Source of the DNA: Bacteroidales bacterium
GTDB lineage: Bacteria > Bacteroidota > Bacteroidia > Bacteroidales > JAADJA01
Assembly (NCBI GenBank): GCA_020438105.1
Contig: JAGQVE010000020.1
Coordinates: 1 to 64,000, forward strand
Reading direction: 5' to 3'
DNA length: 64,000 bases
Shown: positions 63,507 to 64,000 of the stretch, in pieces
Position numbering within the stretch: position 1 is the stretch's first letter
How the letters are laid out: each line of letters begins with the position of its first letter
Notes under the pieces: generated by a model
The model's input: the letters and a program-made list of their open reading frames with translations, nothing else
Told to the model about the DNA's origin: nothing
The model's database searches: none
Translations under genes and position numbers: made by a program

Positions 63507-64000
63507 CTATGACTTTTTACCTGCCAATGCTACATTAATTTCTATATCGCTTGATAAAATGCGATCTTTTATCGGCGAATCCCATGAAACATCGTATTTT
63601 TTACGATCAAAAACCAACTCCCCTGTGATTTGCACCTGATCGCCATCCTCTTTTATTTCAATGTTTTCAACTTTTTCTTCATGCGTTTTCCCCCTTACAG
63701 TGAGGTTTCCATAAGCTGTATTTCCATCCACGCTCAAAATCTCAAAAGTGGCTGTTGGATAATTTTCCACATCAAAAAAATCGGGTGATGAAAGATGCCC
63801 CACGAGTTTCTCGGGAGTTGACCCCTCTTCAGGATTGTAATTATTATCAGTAGGGATCATGCTGGTTAAATCCACCGTAAAATTCCCACCTGATATTTTA
63901 CCTTCACTGAAGTTTATTTCAGAATTGGTTAATCCAACGGTCCCGGTGTGACTGTAAACACCCAACATTTCCCCTTTCCATGCCACACGACTGTCGGCAA
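63507..64000 (-). CDS. YceI-family protein (5' end outside window)
   Basis: At least 164 residues, open to the right edge. The frame upstream of the GTG at 63986 continues A-D-S-R-V-A-W-K-G, matching the YceI opening, so the true start lies beyond the window. Beta-rich lipocalin-like blocks LTNSEINFSEGKISGGNFTVDL, HLSSPDFFDVENYPTATFEI and the closing ELVFDRKKYDVSW match YceI, which binds isoprenoid-like lipids in the periplasm. An export signal would be in the missing part. Confidence 0.9.
   Translation of the reverse strand, partial: ADSRVAWKGEMLGVYSHTGTVGLTNSEINFSEGKISGGNFTVDLTSMIPTDNNYNPEEGSTPEKLVGHLSSPDFFDVENYPTATFEILSVDGNTAYGNLTVRGKTHEEKVENIEIKEDGDQVQITGELVFDRKKYDVSWDSPIKDRILSSDIEINVALAGKKS

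Noticed and set aside
1-64000. tRNA, rRNA, CRISPR array, integrase or transposase
   Set aside because: None was found by reading both strands. Short RNA genes could still be missed without a model search.

Overview
The window looks like a chromosomal segment of a member of the Bacteroidota, most likely a Bacteroidales or Marinilabiliales relative. Four things point there. Six secreted proteins end in type IX secretion (T9SS) sorting domains. Promoters fit the Bacteroidota pattern TTG-N18-20-TAnnTTTG. The block bamD, rpb6-type omega, coaBC, DUF4835, recN and the divergent clpC / gyrA-TPR arrangement are familiar from that phylum. Shine-Dalgarno sequences are weak or absent. No rRNA, tRNA, CRISPR array, complete insertion sequence or prophage was seen.

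Layout. 0-4.4 kb: two overlapping LytS-type histidine kinase genes (one cut by the window edge), a secreted protein with twelve SNTE repeats, and a DUF1624 acyltransferase-like membrane protein. 4.4-8.3 kb: an AT-rich accessory patch with a 120-bp repeat in two copies, a relic that looks like the 3' end of a group II intron, an amidohydrolase lipoprotein and three unknown small proteins. 8.4-13 kb: a T9SS-exported M28 peptidase, an Fsr-like MFS transporter and a CapD/WbpM-like nucleotide-sugar dehydratase. 13.2-17.8 kb: gcvT, a Cys/His-rich DUF5714 protein, a ComB-like phosphatase and a dipeptidyl-peptidase III lipoprotein. 17.8-29.4 kb: a GH105 hydrolase, an odd propeller protein carrying a hydrophobic insert, a universal stress protein, an HD hydrolase, a class III cyclase, a secreted protein with an internal duplication, a flavin reductase, a DUF6913 protein and a large M14 peptidase.

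29.4-33.2 kb is a second accessory patch. A truncated 5' copy of a membrane-protein gene and its intact copy bracket a cupredoxin-like gene and a di-haem peroxidase gene, and a PIN/DUF6364 toxin-antitoxin pair follows. 33.4-44 kb: a glycosyltransferase, a RibD/DHFR-like reductase, an outer-membrane barrel, an S41 peptidase, a second M14 peptidase, a fused membrane/spermidine-synthase-like protein, a coiled-coil membrane protein and an alpha-oxoamine synthase. 44-60.7 kb is housekeeping: bamD, omega, coaBC, DUF4835, recN, fabI, two acyl-CoA dehydrogenases, clpC, gyrA and a TPR protein. 60.8-64 kb: PsiE, a carboxymuconolactone-decarboxylase-like protein, a sialidase-like T9SS protein and a YceI protein cut by the window edge.

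Together the genes suggest a heterotroph that exports peptidases and propeller proteins through T9SS, degrades polysaccharide (GH105) and oxidises or remodels acyl chains (two acyl-CoA dehydrogenases, FabI, alpha-oxoamine synthase). The points most worth a second look are the SNTE-repeat protein beside the kinases, the intron-relic patch, the hydrophobic insert inside a T9SS cargo protein, the gcvT-DUF5714-comB operon, and the partial gene duplication around the cupredoxin/peroxidase pair. All family names come from recognising motifs by eye; no database was searched.
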